Assembly: GCA_001767035.1 (NCBI GenBank)
Contig: MEKR01000127.1
Location: forward strand, 1-42,322
DNA from: Acidobacteria bacterium RIFCSPLOWO2_02_FULL_61_28
Lineage (GTDB): Bacteria; Acidobacteriota; Terriglobia; 2-12-FULL-54-10
Direction: 5' to 3'
Length of the DNA: 42,322 nt
Positions 9,171-17,786 of the stretch are shown one piece after another (within the stretch, counting starts at the first letter, position 1; each line of letters opens with the position of its first letter). A model generated the notes under the pieces. The model searched no databases and was not told the origin of the DNA. It was given only the letters and a program-made list of their open reading frames with translations. The translations under genes and the position numbers were made by a program.

Positions 9171-9247
9171 TAGCTTCCTCCGGAAAATGTAGTAACCAAA
9201 ATATGCCAACCTTTAACGAGCGTAAGTCTGATGTCTCTCGGGTCGCC

Positions 9248-10357
9248 CTACTTCTCCGCGAACTCAAAGGCGTCGGTTTGATCGGCGTGGGCCGCCGCGC
9301 CCGCAGTGCCCGCTCCCTGGATGTGTCCGCCCGCCACGATGAGACGATTGCTGATCACCGCAACATTAACGCCGTGCCGCGCCAGCGGCATGCGGGGATA
9401 TAGGGTCCAGGTGTTGGTGGCAGGCTCGTAGGCCTGGACGGACCGGAAAGCGGAATAGATATGCGCTTCGGCCGTCTCGCCGCCCACAATGAAGATCTTG
9501 CCTCGATAGGTCGCCCAGCCAAATCCGCTTCCTACGACGGGCAGTCTCATTCCCGCTGCGCCCCAGAGATCCGCCGCTGGATCATACACCTCCACGATAT
9601 TCACGTTCATGGCGCTGGTAATATTGAGCGCGCCGACCCGGCCGCCGATGACGTAGATCTTGCCGTTCACCACGCCCACGGCCGAATGGTTGCGCGCGGT
9701 CGGCATAGTCATGCGCGTTTCCCACCGGTTGGTTGCCGGATCATACGCCTCGTTCGCATCCAACGAGCGATGCGGGGTGTTTCCTCCGATGGGGGCCGCG
9801 AGGTCCTTCGCGCTCGGATGATGCCCTGCGCCGCCCAGCACGTAAATTTTTCCGCCCACTGCCGCAGCCACAGCCGAGACGCGCCGGGTGGGCATTGGAG
9901 CCAGCGACTTCCACGAATCGGCCACGGGGTCATATTCCCAGGATGTATTGAGCGCAATATTACCCGGCCCGGCGGCCTGCGACTGGGTGGCGCCGCCGAA
10001 GGCATAAATCTTTCCGTTGTATTCGGTGACGGCCATGTGGTCCGCTGTAAACGGGAGATTCTTCTTCTTGGTCCACTTGTCGGCGGCCGGATCGTACTCC
10101 ATCACAAGTCCTTTAGGCCCGTCACCGTTTCCACCGATGACATATAGTTTGTTATTGGCAGTGGCGAAATTGAACTCCTCGTTCTTTTCCGGCATGGGCG
10201 CGAGCCTCACCCAGCGCCCTAGCGAGGACGATATTTCCTGTGGGGGGCCTTGGCCCACTTGAGCTTGCGCCCCGCCGCTGACCAGCACAAGAACCGAAAT
10301 GACGGCAGCGACTGCGAGAAGATATTGCATTGCTGACTGCTTGCTTGTTTTCCTCAT
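9248..10357 (-). CDS. Exported kelch-repeat propeller protein, kelch 1 (most divergent copy)
   Basis: 369 residues from the ATG at 10357 (AAGGAAAGG upstream). The signal peptide covers about residues 1-33 (ending GGAQAQ). Six kelch units of the type GGKIYVIGG...YDPAxxxW follow, for example KLYVIGGNGDGPKG, KIYVLGGAGHHPS and KIFIVGGETAEAH, enough for a six-bladed propeller. It is the last and most diverged of four tandem kelch genes. It ends in DAFEFAEK, matching the D-x-[FL]-E-[FLI] tail of its paralogues. These proteins usually bind ligands or partners outside the cytoplasm. Galactose-oxidase-type catalytic residues are not evident. Confidence 0.87.
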   Translation of the reverse strand: MRKTSKQSAMQYLLAVAAVISVLVLVSGGAQAQVGQGPPQEISSSLGRWVRLAPMPEKNEEFNFATANNKLYVIGGNGDGPKGLVMEYDPAADKWTKKKNLPFTADHMAVTEYNGKIYAFGGATQSQAAGPGNIALNTSWEYDPVADSWKSLAPMPTRRVSAVAAAVGGKIYVLGGAGHHPSAKDLAAPIGGNTPHRSLDANEAYDPATNRWETRMTMPTARNHSAVGVVNGKIYVIGGRVGALNITSAMNVNIVEVYDPAADLWGAAGMRLPVVGSGFGWATYRGKIFIVGGETAEAHIYSAFRSVQAYEPATNTWTLYPRMPLARHGVNVAVISNRLIVAGGHIQGAGTAGAAAHADQTDAFEFAEK

Positions 10358-10483
10358 AGCGCCTTTCCTTATTGGAGTATGACGAATCGGCCCCCTAGGA
10401 CGTTTCTCGATAGATGACAACCGCAGCTTCCGAACCGGGTCCAGCGTTCCAGACGGCTGGGGAGAAGCTCTTCGCCACCCGCC

Positions 10484-11551
10484 CTACCGGTCCAACTCGA
10501 ACCCGTCGTTGGCATCGGAGTCCATGGGAGTTCCGAAGACGGCCCCCGACTGCAAGTGGCCGCTCACGACATGGAAACGGTTGGTGATGATCCCGCCTAC
10601 CGTGCCGTGCCGTGCCAGCGGCAGTGGGGGAAACGAAGTCCACCGATTGGCGGCCGGGTCGTATGCATCCAGGTCCCGGAAGGTCCCCACGATGTCATTG
10701 TCCAGGAACTCGCCGCCAGCCACGTAAATCTTGCCTCCGAAAGTCCCGTAGGCCGTTCCGCTCCGCGCCAGGGGCATCCGCGCCTTGAGCAGTCCCCAGC
10801 TATCCGTCGCCGGATCGTACTCCTCGACGACATCGGCGTTGCTGGCGACTACAAAGACCGAACCGATGCGGCCGCCGAGAACATAGATTTTGCCGTTCAC
10901 CGCGCCGATCGCGGCGTGGTTGCGGGCGGTCGGCATCGGGCTGCGGCTTCGCCACGTGTTGGTCGCGGGATCGTACTCTTCATTCGTCCCCAACGCGCGA
11001 TGCGGCACGGTGGCGTTCAGCCCAACGATCTTCTGACCGGGATGAACGGAAGCGCCTCCGATCACGTACATCTTCCCGCCCACCTCCACTGCAACGGCTG
11101 CGCCGCGGGCCGTCGGCATGGGCGCAAGCTCTCTCCAGGTATCGGCGGCTGGGTCGTACTCCCACGCCTTGTTGGTCGGGACCCAATTCGAGCCGCCGGG
11201 TTCTACCTGCGTCCCGCCGCCGAACACGTACAGCTTGCCGCGGTATGAGGTCACTGCAACGTGGTGCGCGGGAGCCGGCATGTTCTTCTTCTTGGCCCAC
11301 TTATCGGTGGCCCCATCGTATTCCCACACAATCCCCTTGGGGGCAGGGCTTTGCCCGGCGGCAAAGGGCAGTCCGCCGATGATATACAGTTTCCCGTTCA
11401 CGGACGTGCCGCCGATCTCCTGGGACGGTTCCGGGAACGGCGCAAACTTCGTCCAGCGCCCCTGCCCCGGTGCTTGCGCCACAACGGTTCCCGTCAGGAT
11501 GACGGCCACGGTGGCAACCGCTGCGAGCATACGTTTTATTGCCGATGACAT
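10484..11551 (-). CDS. Exported kelch-repeat propeller protein, kelch 2
   Basis: 355 residues, ATG at 11551 with GAGGAGAGGT four bases upstream, which favours this start over the one at 11566. The signal peptide runs to about residue 26 (TVVAQA). Six kelch blades are visible (KLYIIGGLPFAAG, KLYVFGGGTQVEPG, KMYVIGGASVHPG, KIYVLGGRIGSVF, KIYVAGGEFLDND, RFHVVSGHLQSG), and the tail is NDGFELDR. It lies 84 bp after kelch 3 and 126 bp before kelch 1, so co-transcription is likely. The ligand is unknown. Confidence 0.88.
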   Translation of the reverse strand: MSSAIKRMLAAVATVAVILTGTVVAQAPGQGRWTKFAPFPEPSQEIGGTSVNGKLYIIGGLPFAAGQSPAPKGIVWEYDGATDKWAKKKNMPAPAHHVAVTSYRGKLYVFGGGTQVEPGGSNWVPTNKAWEYDPAADTWRELAPMPTARGAAVAVEVGGKMYVIGGASVHPGQKIVGLNATVPHRALGTNEEYDPATNTWRSRSPMPTARNHAAIGAVNGKIYVLGGRIGSVFVVASNADVVEEYDPATDSWGLLKARMPLARSGTAYGTFGGKIYVAGGEFLDNDIVGTFRDLDAYDPAANRWTSFPPLPLARHGTVGGIITNRFHVVSGHLQSGAVFGTPMDSDANDGFELDR

Positions 11552-11635
11552 AGTACCTCTCCTCATGAAAGAACGATCTGCGCGACCAGGCGGGAATCGG
11601 CGGCCGAGGACGGCTGCCTCCCCTTCCGGCCCACC

Positions 11636-12691
11636 CTACCTATCCGAGATTTCCAGCATGTCGTGTGATCCCGTGTGGACGTTGGAATCCGGCGCTCCCC
11701 CCGACACGATGTTCCCGCTGACCAGGTGGAGGCGATTCCCGACGAACGCTGCGGCCACACCGTGCCGCGGAAGCGGCATCGCGGGAAGAATAGACCAGGT
11801 GTTGGTGGCGGGATCGTACGCCTCCAAGGCCCGGAAGCCCGCCAGCATCTGCGGTGTCTGAAGCTCACCCCCGGCCGTGTAGATGCGGCCTCCGAAGGTC
11901 GTATAGCCCCCCCCGCTTCGTGGGGTGGGCATGCGCGCCTTGATGGCGCCCCAGCTATCCGTCGCCGGATCGTACTCCTCGACGACATCGGTGTTGCTGG
12001 AGACCGTAATGAAGGTATGGCCAACCCGGCCGCCGAGGACATAAATCTTGCCGCCCACAGCGCCCACAAAAGCGTGATTCCGCGCGGTCGGCATCGGGCT
12101 GCGGCTTTCCCAGCGATTGGTCGCCGGGTCGTACATCTCGTTGGTACCCGTCGCGCGGGCCGGCCGGTTCGGGTACACTCCCGTCTCCTTCGTATTGGGT
12201 TGAGGGATAGCGCCGCCGATCACGTAAATCTTGCCGCCGACTTCCGCCGCGACGGCGGAGCCGCGTTTGGCCGGCAACGGTGCGAGCGCCTTCCAAGAAT
12301 CGGCTGCGGGGTCGAATTCCCACGCATTGTCCACCGGAAACCATCCCGGCGACTCGGTGCCCGGCGGACGATTATAGCCGCCGAAAACGTAAATCTTGCC
12401 CTGGTAAACGGTCATCGCCTGGTGATGTACGGGGACCGGCATCTGCTTCTTCTTGGTCCACTTATCGCCGGCGGGATCGTACTCGTAGACCATACCCGCG
12501 GGCACTCCGCCCTGGCCGAATCCGCCGAGGACATACATTTTGCCGTTCACAGAAACACCGTAAAGCTCCTCGTCTGGTTCCGGAAACGGCGCCAGCTTCA
12601 CCCAGCGCATCTGTGCTTGGGCGCTGGCGTTAAACAATAGGATCACTGCGGTAGCAACGACCGCCAGCGTTTGTTTCATTGCCGATGACAT
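11636..12691 (-). CDS. Exported kelch-repeat propeller protein, kelch 3
   Basis: 351 residues from the ATG at 12691. The signal peptide (MSSAMKQTLAVVATAVILLF) ends near SAQAQ. Six kelch blades follow (KMYVLGGFGQGG, KIYVFGGYNRPPG, KIYVIGGAIPQPN, KIYVLGGRVGHTF, RIYTAGGELQTP, RLHLVSGNIVSGG), and the tail is HDMLEISDR. By eye it is very close to kelch 4 and kelch 5, so this subgroup has expanded recently. It is the second gene of the kelch operon. Confidence 0.88.
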   Translation of the reverse strand: MSSAMKQTLAVVATAVILLFNASAQAQMRWVKLAPFPEPDEELYGVSVNGKMYVLGGFGQGGVPAGMVYEYDPAGDKWTKKKQMPVPVHHQAMTVYQGKIYVFGGYNRPPGTESPGWFPVDNAWEFDPAADSWKALAPLPAKRGSAVAAEVGGKIYVIGGAIPQPNTKETGVYPNRPARATGTNEMYDPATNRWESRSPMPTARNHAFVGAVGGKIYVLGGRVGHTFITVSSNTDVVEEYDPATDSWGAIKARMPTPRSGGGYTTFGGRIYTAGGELQTPQMLAGFRALEAYDPATNTWSILPAMPLPRHGVAAAFVGNRLHLVSGNIVSGGAPDSNVHTGSHDMLEISDR

Positions 12692-12777
12692 AACTATGGC
12701 TCTCCTCTTTATAGTGGATGGGCAACCCCCAGGCATGGAAAGCGGCCCGTTTCTCGATTGCTCAAAAACCTCTCGCC

Positions 12778-13842
12778 CTACTTACTCGTGAACTCAAACA
12801 CATCGTGGGACACGGTGGCAGACTGCGTGTCGGGACCTCCCACCCCTCCCGGGGTTATCCTGCCGCTGATCAGGTGGAGGCGATTGCCGAGGATAGCACC
12901 GGCAACGCCGTGTCGCGGAAGCGGCATGGAGGGGAGTACGTCCCACGTGTTGGTGGCGGGATTGTACGCCTCCAGAGCGCGGAAGGTCGCAGCCATCTGC
13001 GAAGACTGGAACTCGCCGCCGGCCGCGTAGATTCGGCCGCCGAAGGTGGCCGAGGCCCCTCCGCTCCGGGGGGTGGGCATCCGTGCCTTGATCGCACCCC
13101 AACTATCCGACGAGGGATCATATTCCTCGACGACATCGGTGTTGCTGGCGACCGAAATGAACGAATGGCCCATCCGTCCGCCGATGACGTAGATCTTGCC
13201 GTTGACCACACCATAGAAGGCGTGGTTGCGGGCGGTGGGCATCGGGCTGCGCGTTTCCCAGCGGTTGGTCGCCGGATCATACACCTCGTTTGTCCCTACA
13301 CTTCGAGCCGGGCGTGTGGGAAGCACGGCGGTCTCCGCCGTATTGGGCTGAGGGACGCCGCCGCCAATCACGTATATCTTGCCGCCGACTTCCCCCGCGA
13401 TGGCCGAGCCGCGTTTGCCCGGCATCGGCGCGAGCGCTTTCCAGGAATCGGCCGCGGGATCGTATTCCCAGGCATTGTCCACCGGCTCCCACCCCGAAAG
13501 CCCTCCGGAAACCTGTTGATTCACGTACCCGCCGAACATGTAAATCTTGCCGCGATATTCCGCCATCGCCTGGTGATGCACGGGACGCGCCATCATTTTC
13601 TTTTGGGTCCACTTATCGGCGACGGGATCGTATTCGTACACACGTCCCGTCTTCCCGCCAGAGAACCCGCCGAGGACGTACACCTTGCCGTTCGCCGTAA
13701 TGCCGTAGAGTTCTTCGTCCGGCTCCGGGAAGGGGGCCTGCTTCACCCAGCGGCCCTGCGCCGGCGCACTAACGGTAGAGAATAAAATGCTCAACGCGGC
13801 GGCAACGACCGCGAGCCTGCGTTGGATTGATGATGATGACAC
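12778..13842 (-). CDS. Exported kelch-repeat propeller protein, kelch 4 (first gene of the kelch operon)
   Basis: 354 residues with a GTG start at 13842, supported by a strong AGGAGG seven to twelve bases upstream. The signal peptide ends about SAPAQ. Six kelch blades are present (KVYVLGGFSGGK, KIYMFGGYVNQQ, KIYVIGGGVPQPN, KIYVIGGRMGHSF, RIYAAGGEFQSS, RLHLISGRITPGG), and the tail is HDVFEFTSK. A good sigma-70-like promoter lies about 75 bp upstream. Its leader resembles the leader of kelch 5 (38619-39704), 26 kb away, so gene and promoter were duplicated together. An extracytoplasmic binding role is likely and the partner is unknown. Confidence 0.88.
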   Translation of the reverse strand: MSSSSIQRRLAVVAAALSILFSTVSAPAQGRWVKQAPFPEPDEELYGITANGKVYVLGGFSGGKTGRVYEYDPVADKWTQKKMMARPVHHQAMAEYRGKIYMFGGYVNQQVSGGLSGWEPVDNAWEYDPAADSWKALAPMPGKRGSAIAGEVGGKIYVIGGGVPQPNTAETAVLPTRPARSVGTNEVYDPATNRWETRSPMPTARNHAFYGVVNGKIYVIGGRMGHSFISVASNTDVVEEYDPSSDSWGAIKARMPTPRSGGASATFGGRIYAAGGEFQSSQMAATFRALEAYNPATNTWDVLPSMPLPRHGVAGAILGNRLHLISGRITPGGVGGPDTQSATVSHDVFEFTSK

Positions 13843-14165
13843 GGTGGCTTTCCTCCTTGAGGGAACGACCAGCCCGATGGGCGCGGAAAAACACCCCGGT
13901 TTCGGCCGGTTAATGCAGATTATAACGAATGTACCTCATGACACAAGCGGACCTCCCCGGCGCACCGGCGAGGGGTGGATTACTACGTAGGAAGCCTTCC
14001 TAAATTATCAGCACGAGCGACGTGAGGATCATACCATGAAGGGGACCGGGTCGGGGAACTTCTCTTGCCGCTCAACGGAAAATTTCGCGTAAGCCTGATC
14101 CGCGAGAATCGTTCAGCCGTCCTGTGCTTCGCTTGAAGATCCCTTCCCGGTCTCCCCCCTAGCTA
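13843..14165. other. 323-bp intergenic region: kelch-operon promoter and receptor 3' end
   Basis: It separates the TonB receptor stop (14166) from kelch 4. It holds the kelch promoter (13919-13946) and a perfect 15-base palindrome TAGGAAG-C-CTTCCTA (13988-14002), roughly 80 bp upstream of the predicted transcription start and a candidate operator. No convincing terminator for the receptor gene was found. Confidence 0.5.
13919..13946 (-). promoter_or_regulatory. Sigma-70-like promoter of the kelch operon
   Basis: On the minus strand, TTGTGT (13946-13941), a 16-bp spacer starting CA, and a perfect TATAAT (13924-13919). Transcription would start near 13912, giving a leader of about 70 bases. 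The same TTGTGTCA-N14-TATAAT arrangement precedes kelch 5. Confidence 0.7.
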
Positions 14166-17100
14166 TCAAAATGTCAACTTCAGCCCAAATTGGAGCTGGC
14201 GGTTTTCCGTAGCCGTTGCCGTGATCCGGCCCACATTCGGGTTTCGGGCCCCCGTCGAGAGAAATTGCGCAGCGGCCGGGAGCTGGAAGTTAGCGCGGTT
14301 GAACAGGTTGAAGGCCTCGGCCCGAAACTCCAGGTTCATGCTTTCCCGGATCGCTCGCAACGACGTATTCTTGACCAGACCCACGTTGACGATGAACAGT
14401 CCCGGGCCGATCAGCGTGTTCCGGCCCAGATTCCCGTAGGTCCCAGCCAGCGGAAGCGCGAACGCGCAGGGATCGAAGTACCGGTCTGGAGTCCCCAGCT
14501 TTTGTCCCGCAGCGATACCCGGACACCCGGCCGTCACGCCCTCATTGGGACTGTTGCTGAAGCCGGGGTTCAGGTCCGGGCGATCGGCGGAAAGCACGTG
14601 CCGGTTTCGGGAAACGTTGAAGCCCGCTCCCACCACTTGCGGCAACCCGGTGGTGGCCCGCCAGTTGGTGTTGATCTCCCAGCCTCCCAGGATGGTTCGG
14701 GCCACTCCCGTGGTTAAATAACGGTCCCAGGGCATCTGGTATTTCCCGTTGATGTTCATCACATGGCCTTGATGGAAGTTGGAAAGCGAGTAGTCGCGCG
14801 CCAGGTCATCCAGGTCCAGCGGACCCACCAACTGGTTGGTCACTTCTCCGCCAAATTGCTGGTCCACGCTGGAGAGATTCCGGCTCCAGGTGTAGGAAAA
14901 CTGACCCGTCAGGCCGTGCGAAATCCGCTTCAGAACCCCCACCTGCAAGCCGTGGTAGATGCCCCACCCCGGCGTGCTCACCCACTGGATTTGGGAGAAA
15001 TTCGGATTGATCAGAGGCAGACCCGCCGCGAAGAACTTCCTCCCGTCCGGCAGCAGCGTGGCCCCTCCCAGGTAAGAGCCTACCGCGCGGTTTGCCTCCG
15101 GCCCTTGCTCCAAGTGCGTGAGCTTGGAGGCCACGTAGCCCACTTGCAAGGAGAGGGTCGGAGTAATCTGCTGTTGGAGCTCCACGTTCCAGTGGACCGA
15201 GGTGGTCGTCTTTACATCCTGCTGGACCCCCCGCGTAGATGGCAATCCCGTGAAGGTCCCGGCCAGCGGGTTTGGAAACGGAGGGTCGTTAATCACGAAG
15301 GACCGGGCAAAGCGGTAATCGAAGGTTGAAGTGTCCCAAATCCTCCCCATGAGGGGCAAGCTGTAAAACATTCCGAAGCCCGCCCGAATCGAGGTCCTGC
15401 CCCGCCCAAAGGGGTCCCAGGCCAGGCCCACCCGAGGACTCAAATTATCCTTGCTGGTCGGAAAGGGCGGCCCGACAAAGCCCTGCACCGCCGTCACGCT
15501 GGGCAGGCTTCCATGTCTGCCGTTCGCATCGCTGGGCGAGGTAACAAACTCTTGCCGCAACCCCAGGGTCAGCGTCATGCTAGGCCGCACCTGCACGGCA
15601 TCCTCCACAAACCACCCGAATAACGTCTGTCGCCACCCGCGGATCGGATCGCTGAATCCATCCCCGCGGACCGGATCGGTGAACGGTCCCAGGGCCGGGA
15701 AATTCACTTGCGCTGGCCGACCCAGCAGGAATTGGTTGAAATTCGCGAAGGCGTAATTTCCCCGTTGGTTCGGGAACGGCGTCCAGCGGTAATTGGCCTG
15801 CAACCGCTGCACGTCAAAGCCAAACTTCCAGGCGTGCGCCCCTCTCACGTAACTGAAGGTATCGCTCACCTGGAAGAGATTGTGCAACAGGTCGCGCGGC
15901 GCCGTAATGCCGTTCCCGAATCCCGTCAGGGCCACGTCCTGGCCTCCGGTGGCGATGGCGCCGGTCCGGAAAACAATCGCTCCAAACCCCTGCCCGGGCA
16001 GGAAATCGAGCGCCCCATTCTGGATATCGAGAGGCCCGGTGGTGCTGCGGGGGAAGGTGCGATTGAACGCAAAGCGCATCTCCGTCAAAAACGTGGGCGA
16101 AAAGATGTGCGTTCCGCTCAGGATGTGAAATTGATACCTGTTCGTGCCTCCCCCAAACCAGGGTTCCCAACTCCCCGGGGAAACCCTTTCCGACGGAGAG
16201 ATCGCGAAGCGGTAGTACAGGCTGCTGCTTTCCGACAGGCTGAAGTCCACTCGGGCCAGGCCATAATCCTCATTCGCGGTCTCCTTGGCATCCACGGAAT
16301 ATCTCGCGATCCCGCCTCCCAGGTTCTGCCCGTTCGGCAGCGGAAACAAATTCAAATAAGGAAGCATCACCGGATTGATCCCATTGTTAGGCCCCGGCCC
16401 CACTGGTCGCAGCACGCCGCTGGCATCCGGCAGCAATCCCTGGCGCGCATTCGCGTCCGGAACGCTGGACACTCGCGGTGCTCCTTGCCTGCGCCGGAAG
16501 CCCTCATAGTTGGCGAAGAAGAAAATCCGGTCGCGGACCACGGGGCCGCCCAAGGCCGCCCCGAACTGGTTGCGGCGGAAGGCCGGCAGGTCTCCCCGAT
16601 TGAAGAAGTCCCTGGCGTCCAGCGCGTTATTCCGCAAGAACTCGTACACGCTCCCGTGAAACTCGTTGGTGCCGGCGCGCGTGATCATGCTGAACACGCC
16701 GCCGGAGTTGCGTCCGTATTCCGCGCTGAAGCTGTGGGTCAGAAGGCGGAACTCCCTGACCGATTCCACGCCCAGCGCCTGGCCGGATTCACCGCCAATG
16801 CTGCTCACGTTGTAATCGCTGGCCACCGTCCCATCCAGCAGAAAGAGGATGTGTAACGGGCGCGCTCCGCTGATAGACAACCTCCGGCCCATGCCTCCAA
16901 AGGCGCCGCGCCCAGTGTTGGTCTGCTCCACCACGCCCGGAGCGAGCAAGGCCAGCTCATCGTAACTTCGCCCGTTCAGCGGCAGGTCCCGCAATTGTGT
17001 CTGGCTGACCAGATTGGAAAGGGTCGCGCTGGTGGTCTCAATGGCCGGCGCTTCTCCGGTCACTTCCACCCGTTCCGCCACCGCTCCCACGTTCAACTCC

Positions 17101-17420
17101 ACGTTCACGGTCACTTCGCTGCCCACCGTCAGCGTGATCCCGCTACGCACCACGGTCTGAAAACCAGATTGTTGGACCGTCACCGTATAGCTGCCCACCG
17201 GAAGGTTCCGGACCACGTAGCGGCCACCGGCATCGGACTGCACGCTCCGCGACAAGCCGGTTTCGACGTTTTGCACCTGCATGGTTGCCCCCGGAATCAC
17301 CGCCCCCGATGTATCCGTGATCCGCCCCGCAATCGCCCCGGTCACCACTTGCGCAGCCAATGGCGCTACGCTCAGCAAGACTGCCAGCAGCAACCCCCGA
17401 ATTCGATTTGCTAGAGACAT
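14166..17420 (-). CDS. TonB-dependent receptor with N-terminal CarboxypepD_reg domain (Oar-like)
   Basis: 1084 residues from the ATG at 17420, with GGGGAGGTC nine bases upstream. The frame is open further up but precedes the signal peptide (SLANRIRGLLLAVLLSVAPLAAQ). Residues about 25-105 are the carboxypeptidase-regulatory domain (GAIAGRITDTSGAVIPGA, YVVRNLPVGSYTV). A plug-like domain follows (LRDLPLNGRSYDELALLAPGV, FLLDGTVASDYNVSS, SAEYGRNSGGVFSMITRAGT). The rest is a long beta-barrel ending in the aromatic C-terminus LQFGLKLTF. It is an outer-membrane, TonB-energised uptake channel of the Oar-like type common in Acidobacteriota. The cargo is unknown; oligomeric carbohydrate or polyphenol is possible. 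It is divergent from the Crp/Fnr gene and immediately upstream of the kelch operon. The same C-terminal sequence type reappears in a receptor entering at the right edge. Confidence 0.92.
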   Translation of the reverse strand: MSLANRIRGLLLAVLLSVAPLAAQVVTGAIAGRITDTSGAVIPGATMQVQNVETGLSRSVQSDAGGRYVVRNLPVGSYTVTVQQSGFQTVVRSGITLTVGSEVTVNVELNVGAVAERVEVTGEAPAIETTSATLSNLVSQTQLRDLPLNGRSYDELALLAPGVVEQTNTGRGAFGGMGRRLSISGARPLHILFLLDGTVASDYNVSSIGGESGQALGVESVREFRLLTHSFSAEYGRNSGGVFSMITRAGTNEFHGSVYEFLRNNALDARDFFNRGDLPAFRRNQFGAALGGPVVRDRIFFFANYEGFRRRQGAPRVSSVPDANARQGLLPDASGVLRPVGPGPNNGINPVMLPYLNLFPLPNGQNLGGGIARYSVDAKETANEDYGLARVDFSLSESSSLYYRFAISPSERVSPGSWEPWFGGGTNRYQFHILSGTHIFSPTFLTEMRFAFNRTFPRSTTGPLDIQNGALDFLPGQGFGAIVFRTGAIATGGQDVALTGFGNGITAPRDLLHNLFQVSDTFSYVRGAHAWKFGFDVQRLQANYRWTPFPNQRGNYAFANFNQFLLGRPAQVNFPALGPFTDPVRGDGFSDPIRGWRQTLFGWFVEDAVQVRPSMTLTLGLRQEFVTSPSDANGRHGSLPSVTAVQGFVGPPFPTSKDNLSPRVGLAWDPFGRGRTSIRAGFGMFYSLPLMGRIWDTSTFDYRFARSFVINDPPFPNPLAGTFTGLPSTRGVQQDVKTTTSVHWNVELQQQITPTLSLQVGYVASKLTHLEQGPEANRAVGSYLGGATLLPDGRKFFAAGLPLINPNFSQIQWVSTPGWGIYHGLQVGVLKRISHGLTGQFSYTWSRNLSSVDQQFGGEVTNQLVGPLDLDDLARDYSLSNFHQGHVMNINGKYQMPWDRYLTTGVARTILGGWEINTNWRATTGLPQVVGAGFNVSRNRHVLSADRPDLNPGFSNSPNEGVTAGCPGIAAGQKLGTPDRYFDPCAFALPLAGTYGNLGRNTLIGPGLFIVNVGLVKNTSLRAIRESMNLEFRAEAFNLFNRANFQLPAAAQFLSTGARNPNVGRITATATENRQLQFGLKLTF

Positions 17421-17506
17421 GTTGTTATGACCTCCCCTTATTCCACGGTTTCCACCAGAGGAATCTGGCGCAAACTTCCCTGACGAGACTTTTTCGCTTT
17501 CGGTAG

Positions 17507-17536
17507 ATTCTACCAAGTATCGAGCCGCGAGTGCAA
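17507..17536 (-). promoter_or_regulatory. Candidate promoter of the TonB receptor gene
   Basis: On the minus strand, TTGCAC (17536-17531), an 18-bp spacer and TAGAAT (17512-17507). It lies about 90 bp upstream of the receptor ATG. The -10 is good, the -35 only half matches and the spacer is one base long. Confidence 0.45.
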
Positions 17537-17671
17537 CCACAATTCGTGGCTCCACTGTGGACCTTCCAACCAGCACGGTCTTTTTTGAACGGGAGCTTCC
17601 TGCGCTCCATGACGAACAACACCGACTTTTGATGCTCCAGAAGCATTCTTGGCGTGAGGCCGTCCGTTGTC

Positions 17672-17687
17672 TGTGCGTTGTCGCACA
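17672..17687. promoter_or_regulatory. CRP-like operator, site 1
   Basis: TGTGCG-TTGT-CGCACA, a perfect 6-4-6 palindrome. It has the TGTG-N8-CACA geometry of the CRP consensus (TGTGA-N6-TCACA). It is centred about 110 bp upstream of the regulator's predicted transcription start and about 180 bp upstream of the receptor's. It matches site 2 (18704-18721) at 13 of 16 positions. Confidence 0.6.
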
Positions 17688-17758
17688 CTGCAACTTCATT
17701 CGTCCGGCTGTTCCACGACTGTCGGTGAGGGGGGCAGCCATACAGCTTTTCCGAACCT

Positions 17759-17786
17759 TTGCGAATCGTACCGTTTGAGCTATAAT
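17759..17786 (+). promoter_or_regulatory. Promoter of the Crp/Fnr gene
   Basis: TTGCGA (17759-17764), a 16-bp spacer and a perfect TATAAT (17781-17786). The -10 overlaps the ATG at 17785, so if it is used the transcript starts near 17793 and translation must begin further in. Confidence 0.55.

Larger units (their letters stand above)
17421..17784. other. Divergent control region between TonB receptor and Crp/Fnr gene
   Basis: 364 bp. It contains a candidate minus-strand promoter for the receptor (17507-17536), a CRP-like palindrome (17672-17687) and the -35 part of the regulator promoter. A 73-residue plus-strand frame (17557-17778) is not supported by a ribosome site or a recognisable sequence. 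Confidence 0.6.

Noticed and set aside
9248-13842. Regularly spaced similar sequences resembling a repeat array or CRISPR
   Set aside because: They are the kelch-blade codons of four paralogous proteins, with protein-level periodicity of about 50 residues and no short direct repeats with unique spacers.
17557-17778. A 73-residue plus-strand frame in the divergent control region
   Set aside because: No ribosome site or family resemblance, and it contains the CRP-like palindrome and promoter elements.
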